49,719 bases of DNA from an uncultured Bacteroidia bacterium (GTDB taxonomy: Bacteria; Bacteroidota; Bacteroidia; Bacteroidales; Prolixibacteraceae), in NCBI GenBank assembly GCA_903850335.1, contig CAINLJ010000078.1, forward strand, positions 1 to 49,719, written 5' to 3'. This document shows, in pieces, positions 16,849 through 26,601 of this stretch. Below the pieces are notes generated by a model, which was not told the DNA's origin, searched no databases, and saw only the letters and a program-made list of their open reading frames with translations. Numbering within the stretch: the stretch's first letter is position 1; every line of letters starts with the position of its first letter. Position numbers and translations under genes: made by a program.

Positions 16849-17541
16849 ATGATATTTAAGACAAAAGAGTCAGCAGAGAACAAACCTAATATCAGGGTCT
16901 TGGTGGCAGAGGAGGAGCATCTGCGTTTTGTGGACGAAATAAATGACACAATTGAAAAAGCCTCACTTGAAAGAGGGACAGGTATTGCCCGTCGTTCGCA
17001 TGAATATATTGCCTCAAAGATTTCGGAAGGCAAGGCAATAATCGCAATTGACAATGGTGACAAATTCGCAGGATTCTGCTATATCGAGACCTGGAACGAC
17101 GCAAAATATGTGGCCAACTCTGGTTTAATCGTGCATTGGGATTACAGGGGCCACGGGCTTGCACGCAGCATAAAAATGAAGGCCTTCGAACTTTCACGCT
17201 CCAAATACCCCAGTGCAAAGCTATTTGGACTCACAACCGGCCTGGCTGTCATGAAGATTAATTCTGAGCTTGGGTACCGTCCGGTCACTTTCTCGGAACT
17301 CACTGACGATGAGCAATTCTGGAAAGGTTGTCAGAGCTGCGTGAATTATGATATCCTCCTGCGCATGAATAAAACAAAATGTTTGTGTACAGGGATGATT
17401 TACGATCCGGCATGGGAGGCAAAAAAACGACAGCCCAAAACTCCTTTTAAAATATATAAGGAATGGCTTGAAAAACGAAAGAATGAAAAGCTCTCATTCT
17501 CGGCTATCGACTGGAAGAAAATTATCGTTTTAGGACGATAG
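16849..17541 (+). CDS. GNAT acyltransferase, likely N-acyl(succinyl)glutamate synthase
   Basis: A 230-aa GNAT-fold protein. The acyl-CoA-binding motif A is VHWDYRGHGLARSIK (RGHGLA, 100-105). A C-terminal part not typical of GNATs carries a Cys cluster (C161, C164, C178, C180: CxxC then CxC), which may bind a metal. It lies between argR and argG in a cluster that has argB, C, D, E, F' and G but no argA or argJ, so it is the obvious candidate for the first step. Since ArgF' here is the succinyl type, the product would be N-succinylglutamate. I recall genetic work in Bacteroides assigning a gene in this position that role; I could not check it. Confidence 0.75.
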   Translation: MIFKTKESAENKPNIRVLVAEEEHLRFVDEINDTIEKASLERGTGIARRSHEYIASKISEGKAIIAIDNGDKFAGFCYIETWNDAKYVANSGLIVHWDYRGHGLARSIKMKAFELSRSKYPSAKLFGLTTGLAVMKINSELGYRPVTFSELTDDEQFWKGCQSCVNYDILLRMNKTKCLCTGMIYDPAWEAKKRQPKTPFKIYKEWLEKRKNEKLSFSAIDWKKIIVLGR

Positions 17542-17552
17542 TCGATTTTTTT
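17524..17552 (+). terminator. Weak terminator-like hairpin between the GNAT gene and argG
   Basis: ATCGT-TTTAGG-ACGAT (17524-17539) is followed by AGTCGA and seven T residues (17546-17552), at the very end of the GNAT gene. The AGTCGAT at 17540-17546 can also pair with ATCGACT at 17506-17512. It could reduce read-through into argG; the spacing between stem and T-run is not ideal. Confidence 0.3.
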
Positions 17553-17592
17553 AAAATTATAATCCGAATAATTTATTAATAAAATATTTTTC

Positions 17593-18783
17593 ATGAAGGA
17601 AAAAGTAGTTCTTGCATTCAGCGGGGGATTGGATACTTCGTTTTGTGCTATTTATCTTTCGGTTGAGAAGGGGATGGAAGTGCATACTGCAATTGCCAAT
17701 ACCGGAGGATTCTCGAAAGAAGAATTGGCTCATATCGAGCAAAAAGCGTATTCTCTTGGAGTTAAGTCTCATAAGACAATTGATGTCACAAGTGAATATT
17801 ATACAAAAGGAATCAGGTATATGGTTTACGGTAATGTATTGAGAAATAATACATATCCGATTTCGGTAAGCTCAGAACGGATTTTTCAGGCACTGGCCGT
17901 GATCGAATACGCTAAGAGCATAGGTGCCACACATGTGGCTCATGGAAGCACAGGGGCAGGTAATGATCAGATACGCTTCGACCTGGCTTTTGAAGTGCTG
18001 GCACCTGAAATAAAAATTATTACCCCAACACGTGATCTTGAATTATCACGTGATGCGGAGATCAGCTATTTGCGTGAACATGGCGTAGTTGACAACTTCG
18101 AAAAAATGGCTTATTCCGTGAATAAAGGACTTTGGGGAACAAGTATCGGGGGGAAGGAAACACTCTTAAGCAATAAAACACTTCCGGAAGAGGCTTACCC
18201 ATCACATGTTGAAAAGGTGGGCGAAGAAACTTTAACACTCGAATTTCTCAAGGGTCAGTTACATGGCGTTAACGGGAAATCCTATGATAATCCGGTTGAT
18301 GCAATCAATGAAGTCGAGAAGCTTGGTTCCGCCTGGGCAATTGGCCGCGATATGCACATTGGAGATACTATTATTGGAATAAAGGGTCGTGTCGGGTTTG
18401 AGGCAGCAGCACCTATGTTGATTATAAAGGCACATCAGATGCTTGAGAAACACACGCTTACAAAATGGCAGCAATACTGGAAAGAACAACTCGGAAATTG
18501 GTATGGCATGTTCCTTCACGAAGCCATGTATCTCGAACCTGTTATGCGGGACATCGAAAAATTCCTCGAAAACAGTCAGGAGAATGTATCCGGTAAGGTG
18601 ATAATAATTCTCAGACCCTATCATTTTCAGCTTGTTGGAATTGAGTCGGATCATGATCTGATGAAATCTGAATTCGGACAATATGGTGAAATGAATAAAG
18701 GCTGGACAGCGGATGATGCAAAAGGATTCACAAAGATTCTGGCTAATCAGCTGAAGATTTTTCATTCCGTAAATTCAAAATAA
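17593..18783 (+). CDS. argG: Argininosuccinate synthase
   Basis: A 396-aa enzyme that joins citrulline and aspartate at the cost of ATP to give argininosuccinate. The N-terminal PP-loop is AFSGGLDTSFCAIYL (8-22). The central HGSTGAGNDQIRFD segment and DNFEKMAYSVNKGLWGTSIGG bind citrulline and aspartate. Length is normal. Its stop overlaps the argC ATG by one base (TAATG). The final enzyme, ArgH, is not here but at 45193-46536. Confidence 0.97.
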   Translation: MKEKVVLAFSGGLDTSFCAIYLSVEKGMEVHTAIANTGGFSKEELAHIEQKAYSLGVKSHKTIDVTSEYYTKGIRYMVYGNVLRNNTYPISVSSERIFQALAVIEYAKSIGATHVAHGSTGAGNDQIRFDLAFEVLAPEIKIITPTRDLELSRDAEISYLREHGVVDNFEKMAYSVNKGLWGTSIGGKETLLSNKTLPEEAYPSHVEKVGEETLTLEFLKGQLHGVNGKSYDNPVDAINEVEKLGSAWAIGRDMHIGDTIIGIKGRVGFEAAAPMLIIKAHQMLEKHTLTKWQQYWKEQLGNWYGMFLHEAMYLEPVMRDIEKFLENSQENVSGKVIIILRPYHFQLVGIESDHDLMKSEFGQYGEMNKGWTADDAKGFTKILANQLKIFHSVNSK

Positions 18784-19763
18784 TGTCTGAAAATCAGAAA
18801 ATAAGAGTTGGAATAGTTGGTGGAGCCGGCTATACAGCAGGTGAGCTTATACGCATTTTGCTTTATCATCCTGCTGCAATAGTGAAATATGTACAAAGCG
18901 GCAGTAACAACGGACAAAATGTTTCATCGGTTCATACAGACCTTCTTGGAGATACAGATCTTGTTTTTACGGATATCCGTTTTGAGGATACAGATGTTGT
19001 ATTTTTGTGCTCTGGTCATGGAAAATCGATTGATTATCTGAACAAAACGGAGATCCCAGAACGCATCAAAATCATTGATCTGAGTCATGATTTCAGGCTA
19101 AACCGTCCTGGGAATGATTTTGTATATGGTTTACCTGAGCTGAACCGTGAGCGAATCAGGATGTCATCAAGGATCGCCAATCCGGGATGTTTTGCCACAG
19201 CCATTCAATTAGCGCTGATTCCTTTGGCTGCAGCTGGTTTACTTCATGATGAGGTGCACATCAACGCTGTCACAGGATCAACAGGTGCGGGGCAGGCACC
19301 GACTGCTACATCACATTTCAGCTGGCGCGATAATAATTTATCTGTATATAAGGCCTTTGAGCATCAACATCTCGGTGAAATAGTTCAAAGTCTTCGTCAG
19401 GCACAGCCTGGTTTTGATCAGGATGTAAACTTTATTCCTGTCCGGGGGAACCATACACGCGGTATTTTCGTAACCGCATATACGAGATTTGGTGGATCTT
19501 TCGCGGATGCCAATCAATTATTCGCCGATTATTACAATAGTCATCCTTTCGTAAATGTCGCCTCCCAAAATCCGGACATGAAGCAGGTTGTCAACACGAA
19601 TAAGGGGCTGGTGTTTCTTGAGAAACATGGAGACAAACTCCTGATAATTTCATGTATCGACAATCTGATTAAAGGCGCCTCCGGCCAGGCAATCCAAAAT
19701 ATGAATCTCATGTTTGGTCTGGATGAGCGTTGCGGATTGAATCTAAAAGCGATAGGATTTTAG
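18783..19763 (+). CDS. argC: N-acetyl(succinyl)-gamma-glutamyl-phosphate reductase
   Basis: A 326-aa NADPH-dependent reductase. The Rossmann motif VGIVGGAGYTAGEL opens the protein, and catalytic Cys136 lies in ANPGCFATAIQLAL. HTRGIFVT and KGASGQAIQNMN are conserved C-terminal segments. It reduces the acyl-glutamyl phosphate made by ArgB to the semialdehyde. Translation is likely coupled to argG through the one-base overlap. The following 165 bp contain a repeat remnant before argD. Confidence 0.96.
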   Translation: MSENQKIRVGIVGGAGYTAGELIRILLYHPAAIVKYVQSGSNNGQNVSSVHTDLLGDTDLVFTDIRFEDTDVVFLCSGHGKSIDYLNKTEIPERIKIIDLSHDFRLNRPGNDFVYGLPELNRERIRMSSRIANPGCFATAIQLALIPLAAAGLLHDEVHINAVTGSTGAGQAPTATSHFSWRDNNLSVYKAFEHQHLGEIVQSLRQAQPGFDQDVNFIPVRGNHTRGIFVTAYTRFGGSFADANQLFADYYNSHPFVNVASQNPDMKQVVNTNKGLVFLEKHGDKLLIISCIDNLIKGASGQAIQNMNLMFGLDERCGLNLKAIGF

Positions 19764-19819
19764 GGATTAAGGGCTATGAGGTAAGGTTTAGGCTCCACCA
19801 TCACACAAAATTATAAGGA

Positions 19820-19870
19820 GGAGCAAAACTCCAGCCTCAAACATCAATGTAGATATTGCCGTACGCTGTA
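19820..19870. repeat. Second degenerate hairpin repeat, argC-argD spacer
   Basis: GGAG-CAAAA-CTCC (19820-19832) and GTACGCTGTA (19861-19870) lie in the 165-bp gap between argC and argD. The second element is a 10-base exact match to the hairpin at 7-16, and the overall design (two small hairpins joined by AT-rich sequence) is the same. It is the only sizeable gap in an otherwise tight stretch of the operon. Confidence 0.4.
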
Positions 19871-19928
19871 TCTGGTTGAGTAAATTTTAATCCCTGTTGT
19901 GCAAATATTGAATTTTAAATAGAAAGAA

Positions 19929-21059
19929 ATGAAACTTTTCGATGTTTATCCCCTTTTTGATATTGTTCCGGTATCGGGAAATGGTTGTTATATAACAGAT
20001 GACCAAGGTGTTGAGTATTTGGATTTGTATGGAGGTCACGCGGTTATCTCAGTAGGACATTCACATCCCGAATATGTTGGTAAGATTTCGGACCAGCTTA
20101 AACGGATCGGTTTTTACTCCAATTCAGTCCAAAACCCATTGCAGGAAGAACTGGCACTTAAGCTTGGTGAGCTTTCCGGTTATCCTGATTATGCGCTTTT
20201 CTTTTGTAATTCGGGAGCCGAAGCTAACGAGAACGCACTAAAGCTTGCATCATTTCATACCGGCAAAGACAGGATTGTAGCCTTTGATAAAGCCTTTCAT
20301 GGGAGAACCTCCGCTGCGGTTGCAGTAACAGATAATCCTAAGATCATTTCACCACTCAATGATTCCGTTAAGCGGACTTTGCTGCCGCTGAACGATGCTG
20401 AAAAGCTTGAAGCAGTCCTTAAACAGTCGGATGTTGCTGCTGTGATTGTTGAAGGAATACAGGGTGTTGGTGGTTGTATCGTGCCTGACCCGGCATTTTT
20501 GCAAGCAGCATCTGCCTTATGTAAACAATATGGTGCATTACTCATTGTGGATGAAATACAGTCAGGTTACGGCCGGAGTGGTAAGTTTTTTGCTCATCAG
20601 TATGCGGCTATTCGTCCGGATATAATCTCTGTTGCCAAAGGGATGGGGAATGGGTTTCCAATTGGAGGCATTCTGATCAGCCCGGAATTAAAACCATGGT
20701 CAGGAATGTTAGGTACTACTTTTGGCGGAAACTATCTTGCCTGTGCAGCGGGCATTGCAGTTCTTGATATCATGAAGAAAGAGCATCTGGTTGAAAATGC
20801 TTTGGAAACAGGTGGTTATTTATTTTCAAAACTTTCGTTGATTCCCCAGATTAAGGCGCTCAGAGGAAAGGGATTAATGATCGGAATTGAATTTGACTTT
20901 CCTGTTGCACAAATCAGAAAACAGCTGCTTTTTGACGAAAAAATATTCACAGGAGTTACCGGGTCAAATGTCATCCGGGTACTTCCACCCTTAACACTTA
21001 CAAAAGCCCAATGCGATGTTTTTGTTAATGCGTTGGTAAAGCTGCTCAATAAATTGTAA
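19929..21059 (+). CDS. argD: Acetyl(succinyl)ornithine aminotransferase
   Basis: A 376-aa class III PLP aminotransferase. PLP binding is shown by FFCNSGAEANENALKLA (91-107), VDEIQSGYGRSG (207-218) and Schiff-base Lys237 in SVAKGMGNGFPIGG. It transfers an amino group from glutamate to the acyl-glutamate semialdehyde. It follows argC after a gap with a repeat remnant, and proC begins 56 bp downstream. The acyl group (acetyl or succinyl) cannot be read from this sequence; ArgF' in the same cluster points to succinyl. Confidence 0.94.
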   Translation: MKLFDVYPLFDIVPVSGNGCYITDDQGVEYLDLYGGHAVISVGHSHPEYVGKISDQLKRIGFYSNSVQNPLQEELALKLGELSGYPDYALFFCNSGAEANENALKLASFHTGKDRIVAFDKAFHGRTSAAVAVTDNPKIISPLNDSVKRTLLPLNDAEKLEAVLKQSDVAAVIVEGIQGVGGCIVPDPAFLQAASALCKQYGALLIVDEIQSGYGRSGKFFAHQYAAIRPDIISVAKGMGNGFPIGGILISPELKPWSGMLGTTFGGNYLACAAGIAVLDIMKKEHLVENALETGGYLFSKLSLIPQIKALRGKGLMIGIEFDFPVAQIRKQLLFDEKIFTGVTGSNVIRVLPPLTLTKAQCDVFVNALVKLLNKL

Positions 21060-21115
21060 ATTGCGTGTCGTTACACAAATGAGCCAGACTTTCATTTTAT
21101 AATAATTCGCAATAA

Positions 21116-21919
21116 ATGGAAATAAAGAATTTAAAGATAACGATCGTTGGAGGCGGAAACCTGGGCCGGTCGGTAGCAGATGGTTTTCTTAAGTCAGGAA
21201 TTGCTGCGTCTAAACTTACTGTTTCGAGGCGTCGGGTTCAATTGCTGGATGATCTTGCCGCTAAGGGAATTCGTATTGTGCAGGACAATAAATCAGCTGT
21301 CGGACAGGCAGACATTGTTATTGTCGCGGTAAAACCTTATCAGGCTGTTGAGGTAATCAATGAAATTAAACCAATACTCAGGCCCGGTCAGCTGGTTGCT
21401 TCGCTTATGACAGGAATTAGTATCGCTCAGATGAAGGAATTGCTTCCTTCCGGGGTAATTCCACTCAGGGTTATGCCTAATACTGCAGTTGCACTCCAGG
21501 AATCGATGACTTTAATTGCTGCTCCTGATTGCTCGCAGGCCGAGATTGCTTTGGTTCAGGAGCTATTTGAAGCATTAGGGAAAGTGATATTTATAAATGA
21601 GGAGTTGATGGCCGCAGCTACTGTGCTTGGTGCCTGTGGCATTGCCTTTGCATTGCGTTTTATACGTGCTGCAATACAGGGCGGAGTTGAAATAGGCTTT
21701 GGAGCGGATGTTGCTCAGCAGATTGTCGCTCAAACAGTTAAAGGAGCTTCTGAGCTTATTCTCCAGACAGGGCACCACCCTGAACAGGAGATCGATAAGG
21801 TTACAACTCCCAAAGGAATTACTATCTCAGGATTGAACGAGATGGAGCATCAGGGATTTTCATCCTCTTTAATCAGAGGATTGCTTGTTTCGTATAATAA
21901 AATCAACAGTTCAAAATAA
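21116..21919 (+). CDS. proC: Pyrroline-5-carboxylate reductase
   Basis: A 267-aa enzyme for the last step of proline synthesis (P5C to proline with NAD(P)H). The N-terminal dinucleotide-binding motif is ITIVGGGNLGRSVADGF. VKPYQAVEVINEIKPIL, VMPNTAVALQESMTLI and the C-terminal dimer domain with TVKGASELIL and TPKGITISGLNEM are typical. proB and proA lie 2.3 kb downstream on the same strand, separated from it by the XRE-cupin and acyl-CoA ligase genes. Confidence 0.95.
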   Translation: MEIKNLKITIVGGGNLGRSVADGFLKSGIAASKLTVSRRRVQLLDDLAAKGIRIVQDNKSAVGQADIVIVAVKPYQAVEVINEIKPILRPGQLVASLMTGISIAQMKELLPSGVIPLRVMPNTAVALQESMTLIAAPDCSQAEIALVQELFEALGKVIFINEELMAAATVLGACGIAFALRFIRAAIQGGVEIGFGADVAQQIVAQTVKGASELILQTGHHPEQEIDKVTTPKGITISGLNEMEHQGFSSSLIRGLLVSYNKINSSK

Positions 21920-21947
21920 GCAAATCAAATTCATAAACTAAGGCAAG

Positions 21948-22499
21948 ATGGAAGAACAGATCAAACGAATAGCCGACCGTTTACGTGGAATACGCGATGT
22001 ACTCGGCATATCTCTCGAAGAAGCGGCTGAGACCTGCTCACTTACACCAGCTCAATATGGCGATATAGAGAGTGGAAACAGTGATATTCCTGTAAGTATT
22101 CTACATCGGATGGCTCTTAAATTTAACCTTGACTTAACCACACTTCTGACCGGCAATGAGCCGCACATGCATTCGTACAGCTTAACCCGAAAGGATAAGG
22201 GAGTGGTTGTAGAACGTCAAAAAGCCTATAAATATCAGGCACTTGCAGGTAGTTTTTTAAATCGCAGAAGTGATCCTTTTGTTGTTCTTGTCGAACCTAA
22301 GGCTGATGAAAATGTGAGTTTTAATGCGCATCCCGGACAGGAATTCAATTATTTACTCGAGGGAAAATTAAAGATTTTTATTGATAGCAAAGAGATGGTT
22401 CTGGAACCTGGTGATTCAATCTATTTTGATTCAGGTCTGCCTCATGGAATGCTTGCTTTAGACAATAAACCGGCCAAATTTTTAGCTTTAATCCTATAA
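21948..22499 (+). CDS. XRE-family HTH regulator with cupin domain
   Basis: A 183-aa protein with an N-terminal HTH (about 10-65, ISLEEAAETCSLTPAQYGDIESG) and a C-terminal cupin_2 barrel (about 100-183, with HPGQEFNYLLEGKLKIF and SGLPHGML). Such two-domain proteins sense a small ligand in the cupin. The gene is 12 bp before the acyl-CoA ligase gene; this pair is often seen as a unit in Bacteroidota (from memory), so the ligase or its substrate is the likely target. Its location inside an arg/pro operon is unusual. Ligand unknown. Confidence 0.9.
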   Translation: MEEQIKRIADRLRGIRDVLGISLEEAAETCSLTPAQYGDIESGNSDIPVSILHRMALKFNLDLTTLLTGNEPHMHSYSLTRKDKGVVVERQKAYKYQALAGSFLNRRSDPFVVLVEPKADENVSFNAHPGQEFNYLLEGKLKIFIDSKEMVLEPGDSIYFDSGLPHGMLALDNKPAKFLALIL

Positions 22500-22511
22500 A
22501 CCTTAGTCTGC

Positions 22512-24173
22512 ATGTTTGAGAAGTATTTAAAAAAATCGGATTTTGAATCACTCGATGATTTCAAACAGAATTTTGAGATTATTGTCCCTGAGCAGTTTAA
22601 CTTTGCTTATGATGTCGTTGATGAATATGCCCGTATAAATCCAACCAAAAGGGCTATTTGCTGGGTTAATGACAAAGGTGAAACTCATGATTTTTCGTTT
22701 GCTGATTTAAAACTTGCAAGTGATCAGACAGCTTCGTTCTTTCAGTCCTTGGGAATTGGCCGGGGTGACAAGGTTATGATGATTCTAAAGAGAAGGTACG
22801 AATTTTGGTTTTCGATTCTCGCGCTTCATAAGATTGGTGCTGCCGGCATTCCCGCTACACATCTGCTTACACCAAAAGATCTGATATACAGGAATAATGC
22901 CGCCGGAGTGAAGATGATTATTTCCGTCGCTGAACCAGAGATCATAAACAATATCAATGAGTCGATGGATAAATCGCCTACTGTGGAGAAACTTGTTTCG
23001 GTTGGTGAATCTACGCCGCAAGGATGGTTTTCGTTTCGTGACGGCAAAGCGAATGCAGGACCGTTTTTAAGACCATCAGGAGATGCAACACCTAAAAATA
23101 ATGATATTTCCTTGTTATACTTTACTTCCGGGACAACCGCAAATCCTAAGATGGTCATTCATGATTTCACCTATCCTCTTGGGCATATTGTTACTGCGAA
23201 ATACTGGCAAAATGTCGAAAATGATGGTCTGCATTTTACTGTTTCAGATTCCGGATGGGCAAAATCGGTCTGGGGAAAGATTTACGGTCAGTGGCTTGCT
23301 GGTGCTGCTGTATTCGTCTATGATTTTGAGAAGTTTACTCCGGATGACATGCTTTCTAAGATAGGTGATTTTGGCGTGACGAGTTTTTGTGCTCCGCCAA
23401 CGATTTATCGGTATCTGATCCGCGAAGACTTTTCGAAATACAATCTCTCGAAATTAAAATGGGCTGTAGTGGCAGGAGAACCTCTTAATCCGATAGTTTA
23501 TGAGACTTTTTTTCAGCAGACTGGGTTGAAACTGCGCGAAGGATTTGGTCAGACAGAAACAACCGTTCAGATTGCGACCTTCCCCTGGATGGAGCCAAAG
23601 CCAGGATCCATGGGGGTTCCGTCTCCGCAGTTTGATGTACAGTTGATAGATTCTGATAGTAATCCGTGCGAGGATGGGGATGTTGGACAAATCGTCATCC
23701 GAACAAGCGAGAAAATCCCGGTAGGTTTATTCTCAGGATATTATCAGGATGAAGAAAAAACGGCATCATGTCATCATGGAGGCCTTTATTATACGGGTGA
23801 TCTTGCCTGGCGAGACGAGGACGGATACTACTGGTTTGTGGGCCGGGTTGATGATGTAATAAAATCTTCTGGGTACAGGATTGGTCCTTTTGAAGTTGAA
23901 AGTGCGTTGATGACGCATCCTGCGGTTATTGAATGTGCCGTGACAGGAGCTCCCGACGAGATAAGAGGTCAGGTTGTGAAGGCAACAATAATCCTTGCCC
24001 CTGACTACAGACCCGGAAATGACGAGTTGGCAAAGGAAATCCAGGAACATGTAAAAACGGTTACTGCACCCTATAAATATCCGAGAATAGTTGAATTTGT
24101 GACTGAATTGCCGAAAACGATAAGCGGGAAAATTCGTCGTGTCGAAATTAGGGAGAGAAGCGAACAGAAATAA
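22512..24173 (+). CDS. AMP-forming acyl-CoA synthetase (medium-chain type)
   Basis: A 553-aa ANL-superfamily ligase. The P-loop is [16 protein letters not shown], followed by [32 protein letters not shown] in pieces around 430-450, [13 protein letters not shown], and the C-terminal catalytic Lys in [13 protein letters not shown]. It most resembles ACSM-type medium-chain or acetyl/propionyl ligases rather than long-chain enzymes. Substrate cannot be fixed. Position between proC and proB with its own cupin regulator raises the idea of carboxylate activation linked to the acylated arginine intermediates, which is speculation. Confidence 0.9.
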   Translation: MFEKYLKKSDFESLDDFKQNFEIIVPEQFNFAYDVVDEYARINPTKRAICWVNDKGETHDFSFADLKLASDQTASFFQSLGIGRGDKVMMILKRRYEFWFSILALHKIGAAGIPATHLLTPKDLIYRNNAAGVKMIISVAEPEIINNINESMDKSPTVEKLVSVGESTPQGWFSFRDGKANAGPFLRPSGDATPKNNDISLLYFTSGTTANPKMVIHDFTYPLGHIVTAKYWQNVENDGLHFTVSDSGWAKSVWGKIYGQWLAGAAVFVYDFEKFTPDDMLSKIGDFGVTSFCAPPTIYRYLIREDFSKYNLSKLKWAVVAGEPLNPIVYETFFQQTGLKLREGFGQTETTVQIATFPWMEPKPGSMGVPSPQFDVQLIDSDSNPCEDGDVGQIVIRTSEKIPVGLFSGYYQDEEKTASCHHGGLYYTGDLAWRDEDGYYWFVGRVDDVIKSSGYRIGPFEVESALMTHPAVIECAVTGAPDEIRGQVVKATIILAPDYRPGNDELAKEIQEHVKTVTAPYKYPRIVEFVTELPKTISGKIRRVEIRERSEQK

Positions 24174-24207
24174 CCTGAACGCTTAAATTTGAAATTGTTA
24201 ATTTATT

Positions 24208-25293
24208 ATGTCATTATTATATAGTAGGATTGTTGTAAAAGTTGGTAGTAATGTGTTGACGCGAGAGGATGGGATGCTTAACATCGAACGGATGAAACAC
24301 ATTGTTGATCAGCTTTCAGCTCTTCGTAAGCAAGGACTTCAGGTAATTCTTGTGACCTCAGGGGCCGTTGCAGCAGGACGTGCAGAAATAGAGTTGCAAC
24401 GAAAACTTGACCCTGTCTCCAGTCGGCAGTTATGGTCGGCAGTTGGTCAGGTGAAATTAATTAACCAATATGCAAGTCTGTTTAGAAGCAACGATGTTAC
24501 ATGCGCTCAGGTACTTACAACCAAGGAAAACTTCAGTGACCGGTTGCATTATCTGAATATGCGAAATTGTATGACAACCTTACTTGAGAATGATGTAATC
24601 CCTGTTGTAAATGAGAATGATACAATTTCGGTTACTGAATTGATGTTTACTGATAATGATGAACTATCCGGACTGATTGCCTCGATGATGGATATGGAGG
24701 CACTGGTTATTCTCACAAATGTTGATGGTGTATTCACCGGTCCTCCGGATGATCCCGAAAGCAGATTGATCCAGGAGATAAATCATGGCGAATCTTTAAA
24801 TATAGAAGCTATATCAGGAAAAAAATCTAATTTTGGAAGAGGCGGAATGCTTACCAAATTTCATATTGCATCCAAGCTTTCGCGACAAGGAATTTCGGTT
24901 CATATAACAAACGGTTTAAAAGAAAATACGCTTTCCGATTTATTGGTAAACAAACCTTATTTTGTCCAGACTCATTTCATACCGTCAAAGAAGAAGTCCA
25001 CAGGTGTGCGCAAATGGCTTGCTCATTCAGATGATTTTGCCAGGGGCGAAGTTGTTATAAATGGTGGTGCCCGTGAAGCTTTGCTTTCCGATAAGGCTGT
25101 CAGCCTGTTACTGATAGGTATAACCAGCTTAACCGGGTTCTTTAAGGAGGGTGACATTGTTCGTGTTAAGGATGCGAATAGTGAAATTATAGGACTCGGA
25201 AAAGCCTCCTATTCTTCGGAGGAAGTTTTAAAGGAAATGGGTGGAAAAATGTCGAAACCGTTTATCCATTATGATTATTTATACCTTTTTTAA
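24208..25293 (+). CDS. proB: Glutamate 5-kinase
   Basis: A 361-aa kinase catalysing the first step of proline synthesis. The amino-acid-kinase domain (about 1-255) has VVKVGSNVLTRE, LVTSGAVAAGR, VVNENDTISVTELMFTDND and FGRGGMLTKFHIA; the C-terminal PUA domain (about 275-361) begins after KKSTGVRKWL. Proline feedback normally acts on this enzyme. It is 12 bp before proA, so the two are co-expressed. Confidence 0.96.
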   Translation: MSLLYSRIVVKVGSNVLTREDGMLNIERMKHIVDQLSALRKQGLQVILVTSGAVAAGRAEIELQRKLDPVSSRQLWSAVGQVKLINQYASLFRSNDVTCAQVLTTKENFSDRLHYLNMRNCMTTLLENDVIPVVNENDTISVTELMFTDNDELSGLIASMMDMEALVILTNVDGVFTGPPDDPESRLIQEINHGESLNIEAISGKKSNFGRGGMLTKFHIASKLSRQGISVHITNGLKENTLSDLLVNKPYFVQTHFIPSKKKSTGVRKWLAHSDDFARGEVVINGGAREALLSDKAVSLLLIGITSLTGFFKEGDIVRVKDANSEIIGLGKASYSSEEVLKEMGGKMSKPFIHYDYLYLF

Positions 25294-25305
25294 AAATTAT
25301 TCAGT

Positions 25306-26553
25306 ATGAATTTTCACCAACAATTCGAAAATACATTAATTGCAAGCAGGGAGTTAAATCTGCTAAGTATCAGTAAGGTAAATGAAATTCTTTTGAAAAT
25401 TGCAGATGCTGCAGAAAAAAGCACTGCGTTTATACTGAGAGAGAATCAAAAGGATCTGGCAAGGATGGAGGACTCTGATCCAAAGTACGACCGTCTGAAA
25501 CTTTCTGCAGACCGTATAAAAAGTATAGCCGATGATATTCGAAATGTCGCTTTTCTTCCTTCGCCCCTTGGAAGGGTACTCTCTGAAACCGTAAGACCAA
25601 ACGGACTAAAGATTTCCCGTGTCTCAGTCCCTTTTGGGGTGATTGGCATTGTATATGAGGCACGTCCAAACGTTACTTTTGATGTATTTGCTCTCTGCAT
25701 GAAATCAGGGAATGCCTGTATACTTAAGGGTGGCAGTGATGCCTTCAATTCAAATCAGGCAATAGTGAGTATTATTCATAATGTATTGGAAATTAATAAA
25801 ATAAATAAAAATATCCTTGCCCTTTTGCCTGCAGGAAGGGAAGCTGCATCTGAATTGTTGAATGCCAGAGGTTACGTCGATTTAATCATTCCACGTGGAA
25901 GTCAGGGATTAATCGATTATGTACGTCAGCATGCTACAATCCCTGTGATTGAAACGGGAGCGGGAATTTGCCATACCTATTTTGATGAACACGGAGACCT
26001 TACAAAAGGAGTACAAATTATTAACAACGCCAAAGTAAGGCGTGTAAGTGTTTGTAATGCACTTGATTGTTTAATCATTCATCAATCTCGTATCACTAAT
26101 CTTAAAGAGATCACAAAGCTATTGGCTAAGAGTGATGTTGAGATTTTTGCCGACAAACAGTCATTTGATGTTCTTGAAGACCTTTATCCTGACCACCTGC
26201 TGAAACACGCTAATGATGAGTCATTTGGAACAGAATATTTATCCTATAAGATGGCTGTCAAAACAGTAGCGTCGTTTGATGAGGCAATTGCACACATTGC
26301 AAAATTTGGTTCTAAGCACAGTGAAGCCATAATCTCTGAGAACAGGGAAAACTGTGAAAAATTTCTTAAAGTTGTCGATGCAGCCGCGGTATATGTAAAT
26401 GCGAGCACTGCATTTACAGATGGTGCTCAATTTGGACTTGGAGCTGAAATTGGAATCAGTACCCAAAAACTACATGCCAGAGGACCAATGGCACTTGAGG
26501 AACTAACGAGTATTAAATGGCTTATTGAGGGGGATGGACAAATTCGTTCATAA
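25306..26553 (+). CDS. proA: Gamma-glutamyl phosphate reductase
   Basis: A 415-aa aldehyde-dehydrogenase-fold enzyme that reduces glutamyl 5-phosphate to the semialdehyde with NADPH. Catalytic Cys250 is in [13 protein letters not shown], and [26 protein letters not shown] and the C-terminal [24 protein letters not shown] in parts are typical family stretches. It follows proB by 12 bp; argF' comes 48 bp later, so the proline genes sit inside the arginine cluster. Confidence 0.96.
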   Translation: MNFHQQFENTLIASRELNLLSISKVNEILLKIADAAEKSTAFILRENQKDLARMEDSDPKYDRLKLSADRIKSIADDIRNVAFLPSPLGRVLSETVRPNGLKISRVSVPFGVIGIVYEARPNVTFDVFALCMKSGNACILKGGSDAFNSNQAIVSIIHNVLEINKINKNILALLPAGREAASELLNARGYVDLIIPRGSQGLIDYVRQHATIPVIETGAGICHTYFDEHGDLTKGVQIINNAKVRRVSVCNALDCLIIHQSRITNLKEITKLLAKSDVEIFADKQSFDVLEDLYPDHLLKHANDESFGTEYLSYKMAVKTVASFDEAIAHIAKFGSKHSEAIISENRENCEKFLKVVDAAAVYVNASTAFTDGAQFGLGAEIGISTQKLHARGPMALEELTSIKWLIEGDGQIRS

Positions 26554-26601
26554 CCTGACCAGCATTTTTGAAGATTAAAGATTAAAATAATTTCACCCGT
26601 T

